Source: an uncultured Pirellulaceae bacterium | GTDB taxonomy: Bacteria; Planctomycetota; Planctomycetia; Pirellulales; Pirellulaceae | Length of the DNA stretch: 64,000 nucleotides | Assembly: GCA_937981585.1 (NCBI GenBank) | Contig: CALJOA010000064.1 | Span: 1-64,000, forward strand | Direction: 5' to 3' | Shown: positions 36,193 to 44,264 of the stretch, piece by piece | Layout: every line of letters starts with the position of its first letter | Position numbering within the stretch: the first letter of the stretch is position 1 | The notes under the pieces: model-generated | The model's input: the letters and a program-made list of their open reading frames with translations, nothing else | Databases searched by the model: none | What the model was told of the DNA's origin: nothing | Translations under genes and position numbers: made by a program

Positions 36193-37344
36193 GTGCCTGT
36201 TATTCCAGTTCGAATTCCACAGCTTGGCGAAGGCCTCCAAGAGGCTTTGCTGGTCGAGTTTCTCAAACAGCCGGGTGATGCGATCACCCGCGATGAACCG
36301 ATCTACGTCATGGAGACCGACAAGGCGACGACCGACGTTGAATCGCCTTATGACGGTACGTTGGTCGAGTGGATGGTAGAGCCCGGAGCCGTGCTGTCGA
36401 TCGGCGCCGAAATCGGCAAGATCGAAGTCGCCGAAGGCGTCGAGGAGATGAAGGCATTCCACACGCCCGCAGAAGTCGCAGCTGCGCCTAACGCGGCAGG
36501 ATCCAAGCCCAAACCGGTCCGCTCTACCGGAGCTTTGATTCCTCCCAAGACAAGAAAGTACCTCAAGGAGTTGAATCTTCTGGAGCGAGTCGATGAGATT
36601 CCCTGTGCTGGTCGCAAATTGATGCCCGCCGACGTCGACGCGTTTTTGGCGGCCGTCAACGCAAGCGTCTCGGCGGAGCTGTTCAAAATTCAGCCGCTGC
36701 CAAAATCCCAAATCGTGTTGAACTATCGGATGGGACGGGGCGCGCAAGCTTGTATTCCCGTCACCGTAATGAACGATATCAACTGGTCCAACATTCGGGC
36801 AGAGCGTGAACGCGTTCGCAAGTCCGGCGGTCCGACCGGATTTGCGATGGCCTGCTGGGCAGTCGTTGATTCACTGACTCGGCATCCCAAATTTCGTAGT
36901 TCGATTTCGGTTGATGGAAATTCACTGAAGGTTTTTCATCGCGTTAATCTTGGCGTCGCGGTGGCGCTTGCCGAAGACCGATTGGTGACCGCGGTCATCC
37001 ACGATGCCGATAAAATGACCGCCGACGAGTTCTTTGCGGCTTACGTTGCACAAGTCAAACTCGCCCGCAACGGTGAAGATCAAGCCGATGAATCGACAAC
37101 GGTTACTGTTTCCAACATCGGCAAAGCCGGGATGCGAGTTGGCATTCCGGCGATCGTTGCTCCGGCCGTCGCGACGTTGGCGTTTGGAGAAGTGTTCTCA
37201 TACCCCGTACCTGACGGCGATTCTTTCAAGTTCCAACCGACCGTGACGACGACATTGAGCTTCGACCATCGAATCGCCAACGGGATCGGCGCGGCGAACT
37301 TCATGAATGATCTGCAGAAGAATCTCGAATCGTTTGAGCTTTAG
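36193..37344 (+). CDS. 2-oxoacid dehydrogenase E2 acyltransferase
   Basis: 383 residues: lipoyl domain with METDKATTDVESPYDG (Lys44 is the lipoylation site), a peripheral subunit-binding domain (about 115-155, PPKTRKYLKELNL ... GRKLMPADVDAFL), and the acyltransferase domain (about 170-383). In this domain the usual H-x3-D-G reads H-R-I-A-N-G: His359 is present but the second catalytic residue is Asn363. TTG at 36184 overlaps the E1 stop, but GGAGG at 36178 is correctly spaced only for GTG 36193. Encoded with E1, so it is part of the same complex. Whether the Asn lowers activity is not known. Confidence 0.88.
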   Translation: MPVIPVRIPQLGEGLQEALLVEFLKQPGDAITRDEPIYVMETDKATTDVESPYDGTLVEWMVEPGAVLSIGAEIGKIEVAEGVEEMKAFHTPAEVAAAPNAAGSKPKPVRSTGALIPPKTRKYLKELNLLERVDEIPCAGRKLMPADVDAFLAAVNASVSAELFKIQPLPKSQIVLNYRMGRGAQACIPVTVMNDINWSNIRAERERVRKSGGPTGFAMACWAVVDSLTRHPKFRSSISVDGNSLKVFHRVNLGVAVALAEDRLVTAVIHDADKMTADEFFAAYVAQVKLARNGEDQADESTTVTVSNIGKAGMRVGIPAIVAPAVATLAFGEVFSYPVPDGDSFKFQPTVTTTLSFDHRIANGIGAANFMNDLQKNLESFEL

Positions 37345-37379
37345 TGATCACGTGCTAGATAAACGCTCAATTGGAAAAG

Positions 37380-37558
37380 AGTAGCTCGGCTCTCCGAGCC
37401 GAGACCGAAAGCCCACTTCACGGCTCGAAGAGGCCGTGATTTTCATAAGCCGTTTTGGCGTTAGCCACGGTTGAATCGCCGTTAACCGTGGCTAGAGCCA
37501 AAACGGCTGGTGTTGTTAGGGCGTGTTTGGAAATCACGGCTGGGACAGCCGAGCTACT
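37380..37558. repeat. Nested palindromic composite element
   Basis: Outer inverted arms of 12 bases: AGTAGCTCGGCT (37380-37391) and AGCCGAGCTACT (37547-37558). Inside is a second pair (GGCCGTGATTT near 37432 and AAATCACGGC near 37531), and in the centre the AGCCGTTTTGGC palindrome (37448-37508). A short hairpin CTCGGCTCTCCGAGCCGAG lies in the left arm. This resembles a small non-autonomous transposable element inside another; no coding gene within. Confidence 0.75.
37448..37508. repeat. AGCCGTTTTGGC palindromic element (core of composite)
   Basis: Left arm AGCCGTTTTGGCG then TTAGCCACGGTT; right arm AACCGTGGCTAGAGCC then AAAACGGCT; loop GAATCGCCGTT. Same family as 17693 and 45581. Confidence 0.85.
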
Positions 37559-37596
37559 AAACAACATATCGCGAGCTCGTATTTTTACCCATCGCG

Positions 37597-40587
37597 CTAC
37601 CTCAATGCTGCTCGCAGAATCTCAACCGGATGCAGCGCTATTCGACCTGTTCCGTCGGCGATTTGATGACGACACGATGTACCGGGAGCCGCGATCAAAC
37701 TGTCACTCGGCTCGGATCTGACGGTCGGGAACAAAACCAGCTCGCCGATTTGCATTGAAATCTCGTAGTGCTCTTTTTCGTAACCAAACGAACCCGCCAT
37801 TCCACAACAGCCCGAGGGGATCAAACGAACTCGATAGCCACGTGGCAATTGCAGCATTTGAATCGTTGGCTTGAGCGACGCGAGGGCTTTTTGGTGACAG
37901 TGGCCGTGAAGCCGGATGGTTTGCTCGCGCTCGATGAACAGACTGGAATCAATTTCGTTTCGCTCAATCAGTTGGCCGAAGAACTCGTCCACCATCAAAA
38001 CGTTGGCAGCAAGACCGGTCGCCGAGTCACGTAGATCGGGATCGACGAGTTGAGGGTACTCATCCCGAAAACTCAAAATTGCCGAGGGTTCAATCCCAAT
38101 CAGTGGCGTCGATTCATCGACCAGCGGTGATAGAAGATTCACGTTTTCGTTGGCCAGAGATTTCGCAGTTCGAAGTAAGCCCTTCGACATCGCGGCTCGA
38201 CCGCTTTCAACGTGCTTGGGAATTTCAACCGCGAACCCAATTCGTTCGAGCAGTTCGACGGCCGCGATACCGACTAGTGTGTCGTTGTAGTTGGTAAACT
38301 CGTCGGCAAACAAAAAGACCTTTCCTTTGGAGCCGGCATTGCGGTGTGGAGAACGTGACGCGAACCATGACTCTAGCGTTTGCTTGTGAAGCCGAGGCAA
38401 CGAACGATGTTTTGAGAATCCGGCAAACCGCTTGACCAGGGACCGGGTTGCAAAGCTGGAAGCCAGAAAGTTAAACAGCCAAGGTGCTTTGGACGCCTTC
38501 TTCATATTGCTGGCGAAGTCTGCAATCCGCCGAGCCCGAGCCGGCACACCATGAACGTCGTAGTAACCTTGGAGAAACTCCGCTTTCATCTTTCCAACAT
38601 CAACGTTGGAGGGGCATTCGCGTTTGCAACCTTTACACGACAAACACAGGTCCATCACATCCTTGAGGCTTTCGTTGTCAAACGGCTGTGACTCGTTGGT
38701 GGGGCTGGTCAACACGTGGCGAAGCATGTTGGCACGCCCGCGCGTGGAGTCTTTCTCGTCGCGAGTCGCTTGAAAGCTCGGGCACATGGTTCCGCCGGCA
38801 AGCTCCGTTTTTCGGCAGTCCCCGGAACCACTGCAAAGCTCGGCGGCACGTTGGATTCCCTGCTCGTGGGAAAAGTCAAACACCGTTTCGAGTTCTCGAG
38901 TTTCCTGCCCCGGAGCAAATCGAAGCTGCGTGTTCATCGGCGGCGTGTCAACGATTTTGTTCGGGTTAAAAACGTTGTTCGGATCCCACATCTGCTTGAT
39001 CCGCCGCGTCAATTGATAGTTCTTTTCTCCAATCATCGTTTCGAGAAACTCACCGCGCAGGCGACCATCGCCGTGCTCGCCACTTAAAGAACCGCGGTAC
39101 TTTTTGACCAGCGGAGCAATCGCGGCGGCGACGTCTCGAAATTGTTGGTTGCCTTTTTCGGTTTTCAAATTCAAAATCGGCCGCAGGTGAATCTCGCCCG
39201 ATCCGGCGTGGGCGTAGTGGACGCACTGAAATCCAAACCGATTCTCGAGGATCTCGTTGAACTCGCGGATGAACTCGGGCAGATCGGCAACGGCGACCGC
39301 CGTGTCCTCGATGACGGCGCACGGTTTTTCATCACCGGGAATGTTTGCCACAATTCCCAGGCCGGCTTTGCGGAGCTCCCAGACTTTTTTGGTCTGTTCG
39401 CCAAAGAGGACCGGATAGGCATAACCAAGTTTTGCAGATTTGAGCTTGGACTGGAGTTGGTCGGTAATTGCTGTGACTTCCGACTCGGACTGCCCGCGAA
39501 TTTCGGTGACCAGAATCGCGCCCGGTTGGCCTTCGACAAACTCGGCATTGCGTCTTTGTTCAATGTTCCGCGCGGCGCCTTCAAGGATGAAGCGGTCAAT
39601 CAGCTCTACCGCATACGGAGAATGATTGACGGCGATCAGTGTAGCCCTGAGTGCTTCATCGACCGACTCGAAATGAGCGCATTGCAAACCCGAAACTGGC
39701 GGCGGAAGCGGCAGCAGGTTGAGTTTGACTTCGGTGGTGAAACAAAGCGTTCCCTCGGAGCCAGACAACAGTTTGCAAAAGTCGAAATCTTTGTCGCTGT
39801 TGGAATCCAGAACGGCCGCGTCCATCAACAAGTCAATCGCGTAGCCCGTGTTGCGCCGAGGGATTTCTGGTTTGGGGAACTCTCTTCGAATCTCAGCGCG
39901 AACCGCTTGGTCGCTGAGAATCGTTTGTGTCTGGCGGTAGAGGATTGATTCGAAATCAAGCCCGTCGTCTTTCGCGTTTGCGGCGTTCGAGTCGACTCCC
40001 GACTCACACTTGTCTGCAAATCGGGATTTGTCGATCGCGCTGAAACTTGCAACGCTGCCGTCACTCAATACGCCTTTGATTTCGAGCGTGTGATCCCGCG
40101 TGCTGCCGTAGACAACCGAGTTGGAACCGCAGGAGTTGTTGCCAACCATCCCGCCGATCATAGCTCGATTGGAAGTCGAAGTTTCGGGACCGAACAGCAG
40201 CCCATGAGCTTCCAACTCCCGGTTCAGTTCATCTCGAATCACGCCGGGCTGAACACGGACCCATTTCTCATCCGCGTTGATCTCTAGAATCCTGGTGAAA
40301 TGCCTTGAGACATCGACCACGATCCCCGCCCCGACGACTTGGCCGGCAAGCGAGGTACCAGCTGTTCGCGGGATCAATCCGACGCCTTGTTCGGCGGCCA
40401 GTTTTACGAGCGAAACAATATCCGATTCGTTTTTCGGATAGGCGACCGCGAGCGGCGTTTCCTGGTAGGCCGACGCATCGGTAGAAAAAAGGGTGCGGGT
40501 TAGCGCATCGACGTGAATCTCGCCAGCAAAATTCGTTTCCAATGCCGTCAACGCGACGTGTACGGCTTTGAGGCTGACGGGGTTCAT
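37597..40587 (-). CDS. FAD/Fe-S D-lactate-dehydrogenase-type oxidoreductase (996 aa)
   Basis: Large membrane-associated dehydrogenase resembling quinone-linked D-lactate dehydrogenases or a GlcD-GlcF fusion. Seen: FAD-binding PCMH domain with PRTAGTSLAGQVVG and GNNSCGSNSVVYG (about 35-220); an FAD-oxidase C-terminal domain up to ~550 ending GEHGDGRLRGEF; a ferredoxin-like segment around 590-660 with CSGSGDCRK ... MCPSF and CLSCKGCKRECP; and two C-terminal CCG-type modules, one with HGHCHQKAL and GCCGMAGSFGYE. ATG 40587 starts the protein. The FAD half of the electron chain and the Fe-S half are in one polypeptide, as in DLD3-type enzymes. Substrate (D-lactate, glycolate or other 2-hydroxyacid) cannot be read from the sequence. 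Not in an operon; it faces E1/E2 across a repeat. Confidence 0.85.
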   Translation of the reverse strand: MNPVSLKAVHVALTALETNFAGEIHVDALTRTLFSTDASAYQETPLAVAYPKNESDIVSLVKLAAEQGVGLIPRTAGTSLAGQVVGAGIVVDVSRHFTRILEINADEKWVRVQPGVIRDELNRELEAHGLLFGPETSTSNRAMIGGMVGNNSCGSNSVVYGSTRDHTLEIKGVLSDGSVASFSAIDKSRFADKCESGVDSNAANAKDDGLDFESILYRQTQTILSDQAVRAEIRREFPKPEIPRRNTGYAIDLLMDAAVLDSNSDKDFDFCKLLSGSEGTLCFTTEVKLNLLPLPPPVSGLQCAHFESVDEALRATLIAVNHSPYAVELIDRFILEGAARNIEQRRNAEFVEGQPGAILVTEIRGQSESEVTAITDQLQSKLKSAKLGYAYPVLFGEQTKKVWELRKAGLGIVANIPGDEKPCAVIEDTAVAVADLPEFIREFNEILENRFGFQCVHYAHAGSGEIHLRPILNLKTEKGNQQFRDVAAAIAPLVKKYRGSLSGEHGDGRLRGEFLETMIGEKNYQLTRRIKQMWDPNNVFNPNKIVDTPPMNTQLRFAPGQETRELETVFDFSHEQGIQRAAELCSGSGDCRKTELAGGTMCPSFQATRDEKDSTRGRANMLRHVLTSPTNESQPFDNESLKDVMDLCLSCKGCKRECPSNVDVGKMKAEFLQGYYDVHGVPARARRIADFASNMKKASKAPWLFNFLASSFATRSLVKRFAGFSKHRSLPRLHKQTLESWFASRSPHRNAGSKGKVFLFADEFTNYNDTLVGIAAVELLERIGFAVEIPKHVESGRAAMSKGLLRTAKSLANENVNLLSPLVDESTPLIGIEPSAILSFRDEYPQLVDPDLRDSATGLAANVLMVDEFFGQLIERNEIDSSLFIEREQTIRLHGHCHQKALASLKPTIQMLQLPRGYRVRLIPSGCCGMAGSFGYEKEHYEISMQIGELVLFPTVRSEPSDSLIAAPGTSCRHQIADGTGRIALHPVEILRAALR

Positions 40588-40643
40588 AAGCGGCTAACGT
40601 TAGAATACTGGTCGACTTTGGAGCGGGCTGGGCTCCTCTGATC

Positions 40644-40808
40644 TTATTTTAACCGGCTGCAATTGTTCGGTCGACAGACGAAAGCAAGCGGCTCTGAACC
40701 AATCTTCGCGGTCAGTTTCGCAAACTCGATCTGGCTGTTCACAACCGCGAGGCCGCGCAAGCCGTTGGGTAAGAGTTTTTCACAAGTCAGACGCTCTCGC
40801 TCGCCCAC
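40644..40808 (-). CDS. Small reading frame after the 41140 gene
   Basis: From GTG at 40808 the minus-strand frame encodes 54 residues beginning MGERERLTCEKLL, with NGLRGLAVVNS and EFAKLTAKIG, and stops at 40644. It has codon use like a real gene, and overlaps nothing on the same strand: the TGA of the upstream gene lies 5 bases before it. An earlier start is blocked by a stop. No recognised domain and no good ribosome site, so it may be non-coding or the C-terminal remnant of a longer gene. Confidence 0.3.
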   Translation of the reverse strand: MGERERLTCEKLLPNGLRGLAVVNSQIEFAKLTAKIGSEPLAFVCRPNNCSRLK

Positions 40809-40810
40809 CT

Positions 40811-41140
40811 TCAGCGGGTTTTCCTGGCCGACGATTTCACCGTCTTAAACAACAAAAACAGACCTAAAAGAAACGGGACGACAGCGGTCAGAAAGACCAT
40901 CAGGCAGGTTATCCACCACACCGGCTCTGCTTCGCCGGTCTGCAAAACAACGTCGGCTTGCTTTGCGTTTGCAGCGAAGAACTGGAGCACGTTGAGCCAA
41001 ATATTGAAAACGCTCCACATCAAAATCAGGCAAGCCGCTCCGACCGTCGTCACGTAACTAATCATCGAGTCAATCCGTTTGTTGGCTTGACGCTTCTGTT
41101 TCGAAGTCTGGCCGTTGGGCTCGAGAGATTCAGAATTCAT
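40811..41140 (-). CDS. Small two-helix membrane protein, unknown
   Basis: Not recognised. 109 residues; a basic cytoplasmic start (KQKRQANKRI), one hydrophobic helix at ~29-55 (VTTVGAACLILMWSVFNIW), a polar loop and a second helix at ~75-98, then a basic tail. Start ATG 41140. Same strand as the 41189 gene, 48 bases downstream of it, so they may be co-transcribed. Confidence 0.6.
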   Translation of the reverse strand: MNSESLEPNGQTSKQKRQANKRIDSMISYVTTVGAACLILMWSVFNIWLNVLQFFAANAKQADVVLQTGEAEPVWWITCLMVFLTAVVPFLLGLFLLFKTVKSSARKTR

Positions 41141-41188
41141 AGGATGATTGCAAAGTAAAATTGTAGTGCGGCTTGCAGCAGGCCCAAG

Positions 41189-42760
41189 CTAATCCCGGTT
41201 TTCCAACTGATCCGGGTTTTCTAACGATTCAACAAGTCGCCCGCAATGCCACCCGCAAACCGGCGCGAACAGTAACGTGACAATCACACAGATTCCGATC
41301 GCCAGAATGATCACCGGCAAACCGAGAAAGAATGGAAGAAATGCTCGCATCCAAAAAATCAGCCCCGCCACAAAACCCAGGAAAGCCAGCCCGCTGGCAA
41401 ATAAATAGAACTTCTTCCATTGGCTCACACTCTCGGAAGTCGATTGAAACGCATCAACACTGACGATGGCAAATGGCGATTGGCTGTACCACGCGCTGAG
41501 TAGGAAAAGCGGACTCAGCAAGATTCGTAGCGGCAAGATCGCCAAACTGAACATTGCCGCAGGAAGTCCACCCATAAAAAAGCCGAATCCAAAAAGCAAA
41601 ACCGTGGGAAGCACTTCATTGGATCCCAAGGTTCCCCAACTGGTTACGTTGGCTTTGCCACGTGCCGCATCCCGAAACAGAAAGCCGCTTGTCATCCACA
41701 GCACGCCTAAGCCAGCTAAATAGATTGCTGCTGCGACCAACCACCGGGCCGAACTCATCAACCGAGTCAACATCGAGCGCTCAGTTGCTTCTTCGAAAGA
41801 ATGATAGGCTGGTGCAATCCACTCCATCGAGATGGCGCCCAAACACATCAACCCAAACGCAACCCCGACACGCAGAAAAACTCCGGGGCTCTTTATCATC
41901 TCAATCGCCGAATCCAGTAGCGTGGGCAAATCAAAATCGGGAAAGTCCTTGGGGCCGTTAGAGTCAAAGTGCTGCTCGGGTCGCGAATATTTGGAGTCGG
42001 TTTTACGTTTCGCGGGTGTTGTGTCAAAGTTGTCGGAGTCGACTTTTTGACCTTGTTTCTTTGCCGATTTCTTTGCCGATTTCTTTTGCGTTGCTTGCTT
42101 GGGTTGCCCTACAACGCTTGCCGCACCGGTCACCCCATTGCCTTGACCATCGTCGACGACAATCAGCTCGGGCACGTCGTCAAATGAAGTCGGAGTGTTT
42201 TTTGGTTGATGTTGACCCAACTCGTCATACGTTTTTGGTTTGGGGGCGAGCAAGTCATCTTGGACTGGCGCCAACCCCCAAGCCGGATCAATTTCGACTT
42301 TTGGTCGTTCGACCGGAGGACTCAGCTTTAGTTCTTCGTCGGGGACGATGTGGCTCTTGGTCGACCTGGAGGTCGTTTCGCCTTTCCGGTGCTGTTTGGG
42401 CGCGTTTACCTTGACCTTTGAGTAGCAGATCGGACACTCGACCTCCGTTCCAATTTGCTTTGGACTGACATGAATTCGAGTATCGCAAACGTGACACTTA
42501 ACTCCGTACACATCGGTAGGAGGTGTGTCGAATAGGTCATCGACGAATCCGCCATCGGCTGATTGGCTGGGAACAGTAAGCGACCTATTGCACTTAGGGC
42601 AGTCGATGCGATTTCCGGCTTGGTCCCTCGCGACACGCAAATCTTGCAGGCAATGAGGACAGTCGAAAATGATCACTTCCAAATTTGACAACTCGGCGCT
42701 CCGCCTTGCAATGACTCCAATATTAGACTTGATTTTGACCCAAACTCGACTGTTGCTCAA
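41189..42760 (-). CDS. Membrane protein with two N-terminal zinc ribbons
   Basis: Unrecognised as a family. 523 residues. It has two N-terminal CxxC...CxxC modules: CPHC ... CPKC (around residues 34-58) and CHVC ... CPIC (around 89-115), each separated by about 20 residues like the MJ0042-type zinc ribbon. A low-complexity, Lys-, Pro- and Asp-rich linker follows, and the C-terminal half (about 280-510) has five or so transmembrane helices with GFFMGGLPAAMFSLAILP. The first codon is TTG at 42760, or possibly GTG at 42676 directly before the first zinc ribbon; I cannot decide. It may be a membrane protein that senses metals or nucleic acid. Confidence 0.6.
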   Translation of the reverse strand: MSNSRVWVKIKSNIGVIARRSAELSNLEVIIFDCPHCLQDLRVARDQAGNRIDCPKCNRSLTVPSQSADGGFVDDLFDTPPTDVYGVKCHVCDTRIHVSPKQIGTEVECPICYSKVKVNAPKQHRKGETTSRSTKSHIVPDEELKLSPPVERPKVEIDPAWGLAPVQDDLLAPKPKTYDELGQHQPKNTPTSFDDVPELIVVDDGQGNGVTGAASVVGQPKQATQKKSAKKSAKKQGQKVDSDNFDTTPAKRKTDSKYSRPEQHFDSNGPKDFPDFDLPTLLDSAIEMIKSPGVFLRVGVAFGLMCLGAISMEWIAPAYHSFEEATERSMLTRLMSSARWLVAAAIYLAGLGVLWMTSGFLFRDAARGKANVTSWGTLGSNEVLPTVLLFGFGFFMGGLPAAMFSLAILPLRILLSPLFLLSAWYSQSPFAIVSVDAFQSTSESVSQWKKFYLFASGLAFLGFVAGLIFWMRAFLPFFLGLPVIILAIGICVIVTLLFAPVCGWHCGRLVESLENPDQLENRD

Positions 42761-42869
42761 TCCAAATGCCGATTTTTGTTGAAGAAGAAACCGCTTAACT
42801 GAAGTTTGCCGGCAGTTGATCGAACATGAGCAGCAAGCTCAGCCACAAACTCTATTCAGAGTATCCAGA

Positions 42870-42924
42870 CTACGGAGTATTGAAACCACGGAGTATTGAA
42901 ACCACGGAGTATTAAAACTACGGA
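42870..42924. repeat. 16-bp tandem repeat, 3.4 copies
   Basis: Unit CYACGGAGTATTGAAA repeats at 42870, 42886 and 42902, then a partial copy. It sits just after the stop of the gene on 42934-43986. No function inferred. Confidence 0.85.
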
Positions 42925-42933
42925 TGGCCCAGC

Positions 42934-43986
42934 TCACTCCGATGATGCTTCGCCGTCTTCATCCTTGACCAACCAGCCTTTGACGCTGCTCCAGACTTGG
43001 CCGACCATCTTGCCCGAGACGAAGTCTTCGGTGATCGTGGGACGGTCTTCGGAAAAGTTGTACCAAACCGCATCGAGGTACGGCTGGCTTGTTTGCGCAA
43101 CCATGGCATAGATTCCTTGCTCGTTGATCTGCTCAAGCCCTTGACGATAGTGATCGAACAAATGCCGATCGACCAAATCCCCGGTTACACGGATCGTCGT
43201 CAGCGCACCCTTACTGACCGTGTTGACCTGCTCCAGCGTATACATTGTCATTGCGCTGGAGATCTCAAACACGTTGACGTCCTGGCGCGTTGCCATCGCC
43301 TGCATGTCGTCCCACAGACTTTCGATCTCCGACTGTGGGATCAATAGCGCAGGATCAATATCTGCAACCGCGGCTTGCGTTTGCTGAATCGTCTCCCGCA
43401 GTCCTTCAACACTCATCGGCGGCAGATCCAATGCATCAGCGGTCTGAGAGGAAGCGTTACCGATCGCGTCAAGTAAATCAGCAGCGTTGTTGATGACCGA
43501 TTGATCGTCGATAACGCCTTCCTTGACCAACTCTTCGGTCAACTCATCGAGATAGGTTTTGCTCCCGTAGGCAACGTCGCTGACGATTGCCAAGACGGTC
43601 AGCGGAGAAACATGCATCGTAGCCATTCCAGCCAGGTCGATGAACGAACTGACCGCTTTCTTGGCGACGAACTGTTCGATCTCTGGGCCTTCTCCTTCAC
43701 CAGCTTCGGCGCCGTTTTCGGTCTCGGCTGCATCGGCTCCAACGCCACCAACATCGTTTGCCATCACGTCGAGCATTTGCTTGACGAAGGTGTTGTAAGT
43801 TTTTGAATCGCGAAATGCCTGTGGCACCAACAGATTGGCGGACTGGTCGATCGCCCCACCGACCATTGCAGCGGTGCTGCGAACGGTTCGCTCGGGAAGA
43901 GAAAGCCCAAACATCAAATACTTGTAAACTTGATCGACACTCGGGACCGAATCCGGGGTTGTATTGTCGTCGGGATTGCTGCTCAT
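42934..43986 (-). CDS. Conserved hypothetical protein, helical
   Basis: Not recognised. 350 residues with no signal peptide or clear transmembrane helix. Hydrophilic N-terminus rich in Asp and Pro, then a helical segment beginning VDQVYKYLMFGLSLPERTVRSTAAMVGG; an acidic linker (about 90-105); and a long helical C-terminal half with short hydrophobic patches and repeats of Gln/Asp-rich helices. The M-S-S-N start at 43986 is preferred, because an AGGAG ribosome site precedes it; a TTG is available 12 bases upstream. The pattern PERTVRS...LLVPQAFRDS may define a family, but I cannot name it. Confidence 0.55.
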   Translation of the reverse strand: MSSNPDDNTTPDSVPSVDQVYKYLMFGLSLPERTVRSTAAMVGGAIDQSANLLVPQAFRDSKTYNTFVKQMLDVMANDVGGVGADAAETENGAEAGEGEGPEIEQFVAKKAVSSFIDLAGMATMHVSPLTVLAIVSDVAYGSKTYLDELTEELVKEGVIDDQSVINNAADLLDAIGNASSQTADALDLPPMSVEGLRETIQQTQAAVADIDPALLIPQSEIESLWDDMQAMATRQDVNVFEISSAMTMYTLEQVNTVSKGALTTIRVTGDLVDRHLFDHYRQGLEQINEQGIYAMVAQTSQPYLDAVWYNFSEDRPTITEDFVSGKMVGQVWSSVKGWLVKDEDGEASSE

Positions 43987-44264
43987 ACTCTCCTGCAAAT
44001 TGAAAACAGTGGTTTGTTAAAACGGTATTCGATTCGAACGATTCGTTATTGTCGAAAATCGCACATTGGTTTGAAGGCGGAAAGACCGAGTCGAAACAGG
44101 ATACTGGGTCACTGGGACTCAGCTCACAGTCGTCGAAAATTCGGTTTTGATTGGCTTGCTGGTTTTATGTACCGGCTTGATCCAAGATAATAGTTGATTC
44201 CGGATCGGCTTGTGGCGTCGTCGCCAGGTGTTCCTTGGTTCTTGAAAAGCAAAGGGTTTGAATA
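43987..44264. other. Intergenic region before the PQQ-type protein gene
   Basis: 278 bases separating the divergent genes; no gene or repeat identified. Contains an ATG-proximal GTTTGAATA region but no strong ribosome site before 44265. Confidence 0.35.
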
